DNA from: Gongronella butleri
Lineage: Eukaryota; Mucoromycota; Mucoromycetes; Mucorales; Cunninghamellaceae
Assembly (NCBI GenBank): GCA_025201375.1
Contig: JAIWZP010000085.1
Location: 1-64,000 of the forward strand
Direction of reading: 5' to 3'
DNA: 64,000 bases
Shown here: positions 11,273-23,033 of the stretch, one piece after another
Numbering within the stretch: the stretch's first letter is position 1
Layout of the letters: the number at the start of each line of letters is the position of its first letter
The notes under the pieces: model-generated
Database searches by the model: none
Seen by the model: only the letters and a program-made list of their open reading frames with translations
What the model was told of the DNA's origin: nothing
Made by a program: the position numbers and the translations under genes

Positions 11273-13210
11273 CGCACCATGCCAAGATAAAAAAAAAAAA
11301 AAGGGGGGGTGGAGTAGAGAAAAGAGAAATCGGGAGACAGAACAGGAAGGGAAGCATCCAAATTCAAATTGCAGCCAGCCCCCCTTTTGTGTCCAACTAT
11401 TTTTGGTCTCTTTTTTTTTTTTTTTTTTTGTACACCCTCGTTGTTCATTGAGGCCTTCTTGACAAAATCAATTGCCATCATTGCCTAAGCAACACGAAAT
11501 TGATCACTTATCCGTGTCTTTTTTTTTTATTTTTGCAGTCCTGTTGCGTTTTTTTTTATTTACTTTTATTTTTGCTTTCTGGTTCTTTTTGCCGTTCCTT
11601 TCTTTTTTTGGATTCCAACAGCCACGACTTTGCATTGAGTAATAGGTTGAAACGTCCCTCATTTTGCGTTTTGATTCGTTGCCCACTCTTTCTCCTTGTC
11701 CCACGCGTCAAAAACAAACACGCTGCCCCTGGTTTCCAGTGTATTACATCTTCAAAGCGTGCCCACGAAACAAAAGGAAAAATGTGAAGCATTTATGGCC
11801 ATCTTGGCACACGTGTTTCATCCGCTACGTGTCAATTCGATCCAAAGGTCGTGTTTTTAGCCCAAAATTAAAGGTGTGTTATGCGTCCAAATCCCAAAAT
11901 CGGGCAAATGATTCCAAACTAATGAATAGTTCACCATACTCGCGTCGCAGCACAATCTTGAAACCACAAACAGGTGCACAAATACCCAGAAAAAAATCAC
12001 AGACTATACCCAGACCCCTTTCAAGCCAGATTCCCTGAGCAAGTTTGGCAAAATTAAAAAAATAGCCACTAGACGCCAACTGCCGAGTGTGGATCAAGTT
12101 AAAACGACAATAAGGATGGCGATTTTACTGAAAACATGGGCGCTAAAATATACGTATGCCCCCCTAATCTGCGATCAATGGCAGATGAATCCTAGCAATC
12201 CATAGGATTACGCGTGTACCAGACATGCCAATCTCAATGAACGCGTAAAAAATGATACGCGCCTTATCCATACCTGTACACAACGCCATGTATATGACAA
12301 AAGCGCCCATTCAATGATTGAAATGATCCCCAGATTGCCGCGCCTTTCACAATAATGAAAACACGCCTCGTTCACCGATAAAATGCAAAAAAAAAGCCAA
12401 AAGTTTATCTACAGATTTTGGCGAAATATACGTTTGAGGTCTTATTTTCGACTCTAAGTCATCTCTACGAAAAACGCCTGCATCCCCGAGAAACACTCAT
12501 CATCAGAGAAAAAGCGCAGCTCGCTGCGCAAGACACGTGGACATGGATGATCAATGAAAACGCAATTTTTTAACATTTTTGACACGGATTTCAATCATAA
12601 ACAACTCGCGACGCGTGAAAAACCGCGCCAAACGACGCGCTGCACGCGCTTCTTTCTAATTTAATACATACTCCTGGCACGTCTATTGTTAGTGGACATG
12701 CCGGCGCGGCCTCACGGACGCGTTTTTCCCGTGCAATTCGCCATTGAAATTAAATCTAATATTGCTCATTGCTCGTGAACGAGCCAATAAATATCTCTCT
12801 TTTTAAGCATTTATTCGTGGTGTATCCATGCCCTTTTCCTTTTGGTGAGAGTTTGACATGATTCGGAGACCCAGTTTTCGAGTTTGGGGTATTGAGCCGG
12901 AACGCGACTGATTTTGAATTGGCGCCTGGCGGAGGGCTATTCTGCCGCAAATCTTCAACATGACGCCCAACACTGCCGTTTCTAGAGTGCCATTTCACAC
13001 TAGGATGCGTTTCGGACTCGTGCCAAAGCGTTTATACCAATTGAAACCTTGATTTATCGTCTGGTCTATTCATTTGGTGTCGAAATTAGGACACGGCTCG
13101 AAAGAAAGGCTGCTTTGAATATTTGAAAGGCCGCTTGGTCTTTTTTCAGACTGGCAACAACAATTGACAGCGCGTTGACTCTTTTTCGTATCCATTTTCT
13201 TTGTAATTTC
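11273..13210. other. Gene-poor AT-rich region
   Basis: About 1.9 kb with no credible coding potential on either strand. T-tracts are dense at 11.4-11.6 kb, and scattered ACGCG words occur at 12.2-12.7 kb. A small inverted repeat, GCGCAG CTCG CTGCGC, lies near 12515. It contains the upstream regions of the HPS1-like and SMN genes. No tRNA or rRNA signature seen. Confidence 0.5.
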
Positions 13211-14376
13211 ATGTTTGGCTCTATACTTGATACCCAGGTATGAATATCTCAACAAATTGAGATTTATTATTGTTTGACGCGCGTAGCTCTTTAGGACTCA
13301 AAGAGCAACGACCTTTCCGTGCTTCAGTTTTGGCACAAATCGCTCGACTCGTACAAAGTAAGCTGCAAACGCCGGTTTCCACTTTGATATCCGTCGTTCT
13401 CACCCCTACTCTCTTATAGACTTACTGTCCGCCGACAGATCCAGACGCCAGGGAACGCAGGGCAAAGCAAGAAAACGATGAGCTGCGTTTCTTTGTAGAA
13501 AAGGCGTGAGTATTTGGTTTGAAAGCGCGTGGTCGTCGAAAACACTAATTTTTTTTCTTTTCGAGTAGTCGGGCTTTCGTTGCTGGCCAGGTAATCGCGC
13601 ACTGCAGCCAAACAGGCAACTTGAAAATCGGCTCATCTCACTGTTCTTTTAAATTTTGCATTAGAGTGAAGACACGGCCAGCGAACAGCCATATGACATC
13701 AATGCAGAGACTCAAGATGAGCCAATTGCCTTGGATGACACGCAGCAGGACGAGAGAGCTACAGTGGGCATTGAAACAGACATCAATGACGCGCACATGG
13801 CGTTTGCAGAGGAACACAGCGACAATTCTGCGCAAATTGGCATTGCGCAGGAGGACAGTGGCAATCTGGAGCAATCGGACGACAATGACAATGAAGACAA
13901 TAACGACGCGCAGCCTGCGAGTCCTGTTAATCAACAACACACACAGCAGCAAGCTCAGCAGCATCATATTCAACCTGAACAGCAGTTTTATCCGCAGCAG
14001 GATGCGTTTTACCAGCAAAACTACCAATTTCATCAACGCCATCAGTTCCAACCTATGCATCACTCCATGCCGGCAATGCCTGTGTTTGGCACTCAATCCG
14101 GTGCAGCCGATGGTGCATACTTTTTTTAAAAAAAAATCAAGGTTGCTTGCTCATTTATTCTTTATTTGATGCGTAGACAATGAAGACTTGACCAACATGA
14201 TCATGGCTTGGTATTACAGTGGCTATTACACAGGTGTCTATCAGGTACAGAAACGAAGAAATCAATCGCAAATCAATCTCATGGATTTTCCACCAGGCTC
14301 GGAACCAGCGACGAAATTGAGTATGAGAAATGTGAAAAATAAAAGATTTGATTCCCCTCGTCACTTGCACCCCTGA
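13211..14376 (+). CDS. SMN1: Survival motor neuron protein (SMN) orthologue
   Basis: Exons 13211-13237, 13295-13357, 13420-13505, 13569-13590, 13665-14112 and 14177-14376 give 281 aa. Exon 2 encodes NDLSVLQFWHKSLDSYK, matching the Gemin2-binding helix (DDSxLIxxWDKAxxxY). Exon 6 encodes NMIMAWYYSGYYTGVYQ, an almost perfect YG-box that drives SMN oligomerisation. Between them lies an acidic, then Gln/His-rich, linker with no Tudor domain, as in fission yeast Smn1. The protein is the core of the complex that loads Sm proteins onto snRNAs. The last ~40 residues after the YG-box are unusually long. The true end may be earlier if a further intron starts at GTACAG (about 14244). All other junctions are phase-consistent. 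Confidence 0.8.
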
Positions 14377-14708
14377 TTGCTTTCCGCAGCATTGCACACT
14401 GATTAAGTACCATCTGGCTTCCTATTGGCTGTACAAAGGCCGCAATCGCCATTTTTGACCAATGCCAGCGGTGAAAATCGCTCACACGACGTCACGCGAG
14501 CCCACTTTTGCAATGTTTGCTCTTCTCTTTTCTTTTTCTGGCCACTCGCATTGCCTTTGCAATCCGAAAGTTTGCTAGGCTCCTTTTCTGCTCCTGTCAA
14601 TTAGGAAAAAAAGCAATTCGGATTGATTTATGGCCTTTTAACATTTCTCTGCCACCCTTTATCGCTATACCCCATACCTGGCCGTGCTCTGGAAGCATCA
14701 ATTAAAAG

Positions 14709-16308
14709 ATGAAGTTTGCCAAGCAGTTGGAAATTGAAAGGAACGAGATTCCAAGCGACTGGCACCCGTACTTGATTCACTACAAGCAATTGAAAAAGGC
14801 ATTGCGCTTTGTTGTCGAGGAATTGCATTTGTGTTTGCCACCCGCCATCCGCGCCATGCCCTTTGATCAGCGGAAATGGACATATGGATTGCAAGGTAAC
14901 AAAAAAAAAAAAAAAGAAAGAAAAGAAAAGAAAAAAAGAAATAGAAAAAGACGCAATTGAGCGCATTTCTGGTTTTGACATGCATAATTCTGTAAAGACA
15001 ATCAGGAGCCGCAGCCATACATTGAGGTAGTTGTGCCTGGTTCAACAGAAATCGACAAAATCGATCAAGGGACCGGTTTGCAAGAATGTCAAGATAGAGC
15101 GGCCGCCAAGCCATTCCAGCGGAAAATCGATCTGATCAAGGACAGCGAATTTCTACGCCAATTGCTCAAGGACCTCGAGCATGCCCAGGTGTTACAAAAT
15201 CACCAGGTGGCACGCTTCCGCCGCGTCGTACAAGCATTGCAACAACAAATGCTCATTGTCGTAAGATTGCACCCTCCCTGTTTGCCCAATTCTCATTTTC
15301 TTACGCTGAATAGACGTCGCCCAAGAAAAAGGACCTCGACGCGTGGCGCGCAATATTTCAGTTATACATTGCTGCGGCCCTGACGAACAAAAACAGACAT
15401 CACGCTGACAACAAACTGCGATTTGCCCAATTTTGGGACCTCGTGCGTGCAAGGAAACTGGTATGCAACTAATGGATGAAAAAGGAGCAGAATCACACGA
15501 TATTGTACAAATGGGTTAGCTGACGCATATCTTTTTCCAAGAACAATCGACTGTCCAAGGGTTCCAAGGCGGCTTTGACCCAATTCCTTGAGTTTCACAA
15601 TCAATTCTACCAATTCCAGCATTTTGTATGCCTCAACTCTCTTGCTCTGACCAAGATTCTAAAGAAACACGACAAGCGCAGCGGTCTCTCGTAAAGCCTC
15701 ATCTTAGCCCCTTGTGTATGAACACATCTTGATTTTTTTCGTTACTTTTTGGTGCGCATTTAGAGCAAGCACTGTATTTGTGTCCTTTGCGCAGGCCCAT
15801 CACAACTGGTTGGATGGGCTGGACGGCGCCATTTTTGATCTGATCCAAGCCAACGTTGTTTCCATCGTGCCACAGCCCGACGACTACAGCTGCCCGGTGT
15901 GCTTTGGTAATAAAATGGGGGGGAAAGACGCGCTGGTCGTTGCGAATCCCACTCAACTCTTCTCTTTTTTTCAATCTGCGCGTCATTGACACAGGACTCA
16001 CCTGGCGGCCCATCCGGCTAGAGTGCCAGCATGTGTTCTGTTTGCGATGCATCATCAAGGCTCATCGTCAGCGACTTTATGACTGCCCCGTTTGCCGCAA
16101 AGAGATGGCCATTGGTCACGCGGACGCGACATTTCTTGACGAGGAACTACAAACGTACCTTTTGGCCTACTTTCCGCGAGAAATTCAAGAAAAAAGACGT
16201 GACAATAAGCACGATCAGACGCGTGCCGAGATGCACAGGCTGCAAGAACAAGGCCGATCTTTGTATCAGCCTAATCACAAGCGCGATCAGCAATGCCTGC
16301 TCATGTGA
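14709..16308 (+). CDS. SPX-RING E3 ubiquitin ligase (phosphate-sensing type)
   Basis: Exons 14709-14895, 14998-15260, 15314-15460, 15542-15690, 15764-15906 and 15995-16308 give 400 aa. It begins MKFAKQLE with WHPYLIHYKQLKK, the start of an SPX domain. The domain closes with LNSLALTKILKKHDKRSG, whose lysines match the inositol-pyrophosphate pocket. A C3HC4 RING follows: CPVCF, then CQHVFCLRC, then CPVC. This architecture matches fungal and plant SPX-RING proteins (NLA, fission yeast Pqr1) that down-regulate phosphate uptake. The target is inferred. The intron 1 acceptor is CTGTAAAG, fixed by phase and by the continuing domain sequence. Confidence 0.85.
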
Positions 16309-16402
16309 TCACAATTATATTAAACACTAAAAGTCTTTTTTTAATCTTAACATCACTAAAGCAAAAAAAAATTCAAAACGAAGAGAGAGTATGTTCAAAT
16401 AC

Positions 16403-17456
16403 TTATTTCTTGGCCTTCTTAGGCTTGGGTTCGTCCTCATCTTCTATTTAGCAGACGCGTGTCAGTCATCACGATTGAACGGCTCCTACAAGACGCGTCT
16501 TGCCCGCACGCGCTTTTTTTTTTTACCTTCCGAATCAGATCCAAGTTCGATGTCCTCGTCAAGATCATCAGAGTCCTCGCCACCGCGGTAGAAACTACAA
16601 GACAGCACGTCAATTTCGTGTTTTACACAAGTTGGTGACATTGAAATTACTCAAGTGCACCGGGGAACACCTCCTCGGTCAAAAGCGCGCCGAGAGGGAT
16701 GCTGTCATCCGAGAACCATTGCAAAAAGTTGAAGTCGAGGTCGGCGTCGATGTCGTCGCCCTTGCGCTTTTTGTTGTTGGGCTCCTTGCCAGAGTGGTAT
16801 TCCACATTGGCCTTGCTGATCACCGTGCCTTCGTCCTTGTCAATCGTGAATTCCTGAAAATGATCACACTATGAGCACTCTGTTCCAAATTTTATAGCCG
16901 CACACGCGCATCTTCGTGTCTTGATCACGCATCATTTACCTTGGTCAAAACCTCGTTCTTGAACACGCCGTTCTTGCCGAAGTGCTAGAGAGAAAAAAAA
17001 ATGAGACAATTGCTTCATTTTTTTGCGTTTTAGGTATCCATTTACAGCAACCACTTTGCGATAGTTGGGGCGATTCTCGTCATATTCGACGTGGAAATCT
17101 TTGAGGTTCTCGAGAGCCTAATAATAAAGCAAATGCAAGGGTTGTTATTGGCTTTTTTTACAAAAAAAAATGCATTACCTCGACGTCATTCTCGTCCCCG
17201 GGGCCCTCAAAGAAAGGCGAGTTGGTGATCTACAATATATTTGATAAGTACCACGATTCTTGTCTGTTCTGCTCACTCCAACAAGCTCAAGACGTACGAC
17301 TTCCGCCCAGAAATTGGGAATATTCTTGACAATATCGCGGCGCTTCTCCCAAAGAGGCTTCATCAGCTTGCGCTGGTACTCGAGGCACTTTTCATGGACG
17401 GCCTCTTGCTCATTCTCAAGGCTCATCAATTCGTTAGCAATACGTTCGTCCGACAT
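16403..17456 (-). CDS. SET/TAF-I-like NAP-family histone chaperone
   Basis: Seven small exons (minus): 17456-17298, 17229-17179, 17117-17046, 16984-16940, 16853-16651, 16594-16527 and 16443-16403, for 212 aa. Motifs in order are the N-terminal dimerisation helix, LWEKRRDIVKNIPNFW (hallmark of the SET subgroup), ALENLKDFHVEY, HFGKNGVFKNEVLTKEF, DFNFLQWFSDDS and VFPGALDFY, then an acidic tail ending DEDEPKPKKAKK. SET proteins bind H3-H4/H2A-H2B and regulate chromatin. The IPNFW motif separates it from canonical NAP1. All six introns keep phase, and the smallest internal exons are 45-51 nt. Confidence 0.88.
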
Positions 17457-18762
17457 TGTGTATTTGTGAAGAAAAAAAAAAAAAAAAAAAAGAAGCGACG
17501 CGTTGGTGTCAAAAATTTTTTTTGTGTGAAACCCTTTGTGGTGAAACCCAGCGCGGAGCCGGGAAAATGCCAACATGCTTTGTTTGCTTGCCTTTTTGTG
17601 TTCTATGAAGGCTTTGTTTGTGCCACAAATACCCCATCCTAGCATTCGTAAAAAAAAAAAAAAAAAAATGACGCGCTTAGCCCATGTACAGCATTTATGC
17701 AACAAATTAACCCGCTTTCCGTTGCTCAAAACACAGGTATACGCTACGTACAGCATCGTAAGACACCGAGGGAGCAAGAAAAAACGCGTGGTCTCCCACG
17801 GTCAAGACGTGCTCTTGCGGTGGAATCAAATTTGGGGTAACTGCGACGCGTTTTCGCCAGCTTGGCCCTGGCGCCAAAACGAGACCTTTTTCGAAAACAA
17901 TTGTCGTTTACGGAGCAATGGCTATGGGGACCTCGGTCGCTGACACCATTGCCGTTCGTTTTTCTTGGTGGCCTGTCACGGGTCAAAATAGGAAAGCAAT
18001 TGGAGCACTTGATTTTCGGTTTTCGCCATCCTGAGTGTACTTGTGCATCCCTCTCCCTCCCTATTTATTCTTTTTTGGGCCTTTATATCCCATTTTATTT
18101 CCATCTCTTCTCCACCTTTCTGCCTTTATATTATTCTTTTATATTTTTTTAACCGGTTGATCACCTGCCTGCGGTAAGCCTTGTTGACACGTCTCTGCCC
18201 GACCCGGTCTCTAACATTTAAATAAAGGTTTTATTTTAAAAGAATACTCTTTCAAAAACCCGCTTTTCGACTTCCCCACATATCAGTACGACAGTATCCC
18301 TGCCACGATTTTCGAAATTTGTGTTTTCTCAATACTCCGGGCATTGTAGACACTCGAGCAATGGCTCACTCGAAAAACAACCTTGGTTTTCTGCATCAGA
18401 ATGGGCCATTTTTCCCAAGTACAAATGTAGGTTTGCATGTATTTTCCTTGCTTGCACGATTTAACGGTATAAAAAAGCGACCATTATGCATGCTACCTGA
18501 TGCCATGGAACATGCATCAGGGATGTGAGTGGCGCGCCTCCGCGCCGCTCCTACAAGCATGTCGATGCGGGGGCGGGGCGAGGACACCTACACGTTTAAC
18601 AGACTTTTGGACGCGTTTGACGCGTTGTGCAAGCGCATTCGGCATTGCACGCAATGCGAAGCGCGTCACACGCGGTGAAGGGCTGAAGGCTAAAATAGCG
18701 CGTTTGGTATGATTATTTTTTTGCGAGGGGCCACGAAAAACGTACACATTTACCTTTTCATC
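17457..18762. other. Intergenic region with inverted repeats
   Basis: No gene recognised. Two clean hairpins lie close together: CCTGATGC/GCATCAGG (18496-18503 and 18514-18521) and GGCGCG CCTC CGCGCC at about 18533. ACGCG words are dense at 18605-18680. The region separates the divergent SET gene and the disrupted gene to the right. Confidence 0.45.
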
Positions 18763-19673
18763 ATGGCCACGACAATTGCAACTACACAAACCAATACAGC
18801 GCATCTTGAAGCCATCCTTGCTGGTAAGATCATTTTTGGTGTGAACGCCCCATCTTATTTTGCTTCTTTAGGCCTCCGAGTTAGCACGCCCGAGATTGCA
18901 CGTTTGATGACCAACTTGCAAGCGATTTTGAGCACCCCGAATGCAACAGATCAGGAAACGCGAAGTGATCCTCTGGGTCAAGTTGTGATGTCATTGGAGC
19001 GTTCTTACGCCAAAAAGATCAGGTGGCAGCCCATTCGACGCTGTTCAATATTTATCAGTTGGAGTTGTTTTGCAACACCTATGAATTCTTGCGCGTTATT
19101 TCCACGAATGATCAAACGTTTTCAATGAGCGGCTTGAACAGCTACTACCTTCACGTCACCGGTCTATGATAGTCCCTCCATACAGTACATACTGTAGCAG
19201 CCCAAGCCAACACCCTGGAAGAAATTGCTTAAAACCGAACCAAAGGCGATTTGCGCACCCGTAAGTCAAATGTGCAAAAAAAAAGTGTTTTGGGCGCTTA
19301 TAATTTGTTTTTAAGTGTTTCAGAAAATGTACACCGTGTACCGCAAAGGACGACAATCGCAACAAGTTTGCCGTATGTCGCAAACATATTTGGTGCTGCT
19401 ACAGTATTCCACCGCCATTTTAAGCAAAGTCTGCTTCGAGATGTAAATTTGTGTGAGAGATGGGCTGATTCTCCATTTTCGCCGTTTCTCATTTTACAGT
19501 ATACTGTATGTTTTTTAGAACACGACGGCGCAAATGGACATGATTGCGACGACCATGCACCAGCCGGCATTTCTAGCAACTCCTTCTTGCGTACAGATCT
19601 ACCAATTATCCAGGCCATGCAGGAAGAATATGAGCAACTCATCGCGCGCATGGATGCCCCGTAAATCGCTCAA
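18763..19673 (+). pseudogene. Disrupted gene of unknown function
   Basis: Exon 1 (18763-18823) and exon 2 (from 18872) splice cleanly in phase (…HLEAILAG then LRVSTPEIARLMTNL…). At about 19020 the frame must shift by one to continue into AAHSTLFNIYQLELFCNTYEFL. Further coding-looking pieces are PKPTPWKKLLKTEPK (about 19203-19250) and MYTVYRKGRQSQQV (from 19328). Three TACAGTA/TACTGTA words (19181, 19190, 19400) fall inside. Deleting the 5-bp CAGTA at 19400 would join the open frame on both sides. I did not recognise the protein. It is probably a decaying gene, but a sequencing error at 19020 or an unusual intron is possible. Confidence 0.4.
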
Positions 19674-21030
19674 ATAAATGGCCACCATTCTACACTTGGT
19701 CAATTGTTACTGTATCCATTACCCATTCCTCATCCAGCACATACATCCATGCAATTGATCATTAAAACATCATCTTTCCATTACTCTCTTTTGTGTTACG
19801 CACAGGTCATAGGCGAGGATGCCCGTGTGCCCGTATCAATGGTGTCCGTGGAGGAGGGTCTGTCAAGAACTCAAGATCATACTGTAATGGGCGCAGGCGC
19901 TCAGCCCATCCCCTGACGCAAAAGTCATCGTACTGTGTCCATTTTATATGGTTGTACTGTATATCACGCCCCAGCTCATGTCAAGAGGCAAGCGCGCGCG
20001 CACAATAGGCGCGTCGTCGGCGATTGGAATTCTGCGATGCTTTGACAGACGTTCTAGGGTAATTGATGATTCTAAATCGCATGGTGAAGTCTGAAATGCA
20101 TGTCAGATTGCTGATTTTGAGTAGCGATTTGCGCTGATTTCGCCCTGTCTTTGAAGTCTGCTCTAATACAAGTGCTTCAAAAATCGCTCAATTCGTAATT
20201 CTGTTCCCGTAGTAGCCAGATGTAAAAAAAATTGATTTAGAATTGAATAAAGTTCTCACACGGTGTCCGTTATAACTTAACAAAATTTCCAATCAAATTT
20301 TACATCCAGGGGCATCGCGTTAACTCATCTCAGTGGTGCATTCCTGGGCGCTCAGCAAGAGATTACTGTAAAGTCAAAATGCAGCTGCCCGATTCTCGAT
20401 TTATGGATAGAAAATCATAGGTACAGTAGGCGGCCTTTTCCACTGGTCAACCGTCGCCCAGTTCAGGTGCGTTTTGGCAAAGTTGAGTCTCGCTTTTACG
20501 TGTTCAGGCTTAAGATACAGTACGACGGTTTTTTGCGAGGCACACGAGCGTGCGTGGTACTCCATCATGTCGTCATGCAGGGCCCTTCTGATGATCGTGC
20601 TCTCATGGACATGATCGGCTGCATTGACCTTGACTTCGGATAGAGGGGCTCGCGGGTGTGTATTTACAAAGCGGCCGACGAGACGCGCCAGGGCCCGTCC
20701 TGAGAGCTTTTTAGGGCGCCCTGGCCCTTTTTTTGTCGTTCGTACGTGCCATTTTCTTGAATTCTTTTTTTACGCGCTCTGTCATGTCAGTGGCATTGGA
20801 CAGGAAGAATTATTGAGTGTCAATGGGGGCTGTATGTGAAACAATGCGTATAATAGATTGTGTAACCCACCCTGGCTAGCTGAATAGTATACTGTAAGTA
20901 GACAGCTAGACACCGGGTTTTCTAATAATGAACCGGGCCCCTTGATCTCGTATCTCTCCTTGGTCCTGTACGTACGGTACCTTCAATTTTTTTCTACTAC
21001 TCGTGATCCCGTCTACAGCACAATCACATT
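19674..21030. other. Decayed intergenic DNA
   Basis: No gene or RNA recognised. Several TACTGTA/TACAGTA footprints occur (for example 19708, 19955, and about 20365 and 20515). The stretch 20690-20790 has a GC-rich then T-rich profile but no domain. Confidence 0.4.
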
Positions 21031-21039
21031 TTTTTACGA

Positions 21040-22438
21040 ATGTCTCCCTCTTCTTCCACCTCTCCTTCCACCAGTACCCGCGGCTATGCCGATGCGGTGC
21101 GACGCACGCCGTCGCCGGATCGTGAGTTGCCACCTGCGCGCTCGACCCGGGCAGCAAAAGCTGCAACTGGTGGTGATGTACCCTCTCTGGAGCGAGGGTC
21201 AGCAAGCCCGCCCAAAAGGCAAAGCGCGTGGAACAACGCGGAACCCATCATTCCCACCACGTTTGTGCCTACATACCGGTAGCGTGCTACGGAAGATGAG
21301 CGACGCCGCCGCAGGCCAATTGAGCTCACTGTTGTTGCTGACGTGGTCGTGATTACGGCACAAAAGCAACGTGGACGACGTGGACGTTCGAGCGTCACGC
21401 CCACATCTCCCGCTGCAGAATCGTCAGTGGAAAGCCTCATTGAGGAATCCATCCACTCGGGTCAACCAATCGTCCTCGGAGAAGAAGGAGATTGCAGCAA
21501 CGAGTGCGACGCATGAGGTCACACGGGATTTTTCACCAGAACCTATGGATCTGGACCCCGTTCCTGCCTCAAACAGCAGCTCTACTCGATCTTTTGCTGG
21601 GATCTCTTCTCGCCCATTGAACGTCAGTGAGAAAATCCAAAGGTTGCACAGCGCTATTACTGTAGCCACGTATACCAGGAAATCGACGATGCTCAAGAGA
21701 GACTCATCGATTGCACATTCATCATTTCGGACCGTTTGCAAAGAAATGAAGAGATCATTTCAATTTCTGAGCAGATCGATGATGCACGACGGAAAAAATC
21801 GCTGGAACAGATGCTCGAAGCACTGGAAAGGCTGCTGGAAAGTTTAAAGGATGGCAATTTGGCTCCTCCGATGCATCGGCATGCCGCGCCTACTGTAAAC
21901 CTACCGGTACTTTTTTCACATGAGCAGCAATACTGTACTACTGTACATACAGTATCATCCGAACCTTGCACAAGCGAGTACCAGTGTAACTGAAAAGAAG
22001 CAGAGGCTGCCCAAAGACTTTGTCAAATGGGACACAACAAAGCCGGAAAGCTTGTTGTTCCGCCATCTGGAATCTGTTGAAACTGCAATGGAGCGTGAAT
22101 GCATTGACATACCGGTAGACGCCCATTGGCAACAGGCCAAGCGGTCCATTCTGCACACTGAACAGGTGCGCGCATTTGATGCGGCCCTCAAGGAAAAGTT
22201 TGGTGGGCAACAAGCGCGCATGGATGCGAAAACGATCCCATGGCAAGACGCGAAAAAGGTTTTGCTCAGCCTTTACGGTACGGCGAGTCCGACACTGTCG
22301 CGAGCTCCGAGGTCCGTCTGGACAAAATGCGTTTGACGCCAAACCAGGCACTCGGCCCATACTGTACATGGACAAGTTTGCATATGCGGCCAAGAAAAAA
22401 GCGGAAAAGGAGAACGACAAATCTTTGGATGGGTTTTA
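21040..22438 (+). pseudogene. Degenerate LTR-retrotransposon gag-like relic
   Basis: Coding-looking blocks in changing frames resemble a Ty3-type gag. They comprise a Ser/Pro/Arg-rich N terminus (with an in-frame TAG near 21280), a Glu/Arg-rich coiled-coil block (about 21670-21860) and a capsid-like block. That last block has LPKDFVKWDTTKPESL, RAFDAALKEKFGG, VRLDKMRLTPNQALGP and MDKFAYAAKKK. Frame changes at 21658, 22274 and 22360 coincide with TACTGTA or TACGGTA words, and omitting 5 nt at each restores continuity. No protease, reverse transcriptase or integrase follows. The gag call rests on layout and the xxLxxMRxxPxQ pattern, so it is moderate. Confidence 0.5.
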
Positions 22439-22567
22439 AGTTCTTCATTCGATCCTTGGAAGCCCACCCTTCTTTGTACCGTAAATAAGGTGGCAGCGAA
22501 TTTTTTGTGGAGGTACAGTACGTACTTATAAAGGCAACCTCTCCCAGTTTTTTTGGGCTGTGGAAAA

Positions 22568-23033
22568 TGTCAGGTTCCGCCTGACAAGCTCGCCTACTAC
22601 ACTCTTTTTTTTGCCTCAGGCAGTCAGGCTCCATCCGCTCCTTTCAAGAATTAATTTCCTTTTTGGCAAGCCCGCTCGTTGCCCCGCTGCGCCATCTCAC
22701 CGCTGACACTTTGACCTGCTGACTCCGCTTGGGCAATCCCGACAATCCTTTATCTCTATTTCCCTTTTACTGTAAATAGTAGCCTCTTCTTCCTTTTTTC
22801 CCCTTTTCCTTTTTCCTTTCTTTACTCTCGTCAACACAAGCAATTGACCGTCCTTCCCTCTCGCTCCTAGGTATTAACATCACATTAAACCTTGCTTGTT
22901 GTTCGAACCACTCACACCATGGCCCACTTTAAGCGTCGCTCGAGGCACTGAGACGCCTCACCCGACTCCCAGTCGAGTCGGCGGGAGGCACAGCAGCAGC
23001 AGGAGCGTGACCAGCCAGGGGTGGATCGTCACA
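22568..23033. mobile_element. Solo LTR B with 5-bp target duplication
   Basis: The 466-bp segment starts TGTCAGGTTCC and ends GGATCGTCACA. Its ends are imperfect inverted repeats (8/11), and it is flanked by GAAAA on both sides (22563-22567 and 23034-23038). The paralogous repeat at 50.6 kb has a single GAAAA (50617-50621) at the matching place, i.e. the empty site. Internal layout is pyrimidine-rich, like LTR A. A TACTGTA word lies inside (about 22767). Confidence 0.75.

Noticed and set aside
11500..11787. Phe/Leu-rich 95-codon ORF
   Set aside because: Produced by T tracts; no homologous pattern and no plausible transcript context.
20624..20839. 71-codon Arg-rich ORF
   Set aside because: Composition reflects a GC-rich patch; no conserved motif.
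22900..22920. GTTCGAACC resembling a tRNA B box
   Set aside because: No matching A box or acceptor stem; it lies inside solo LTR B.
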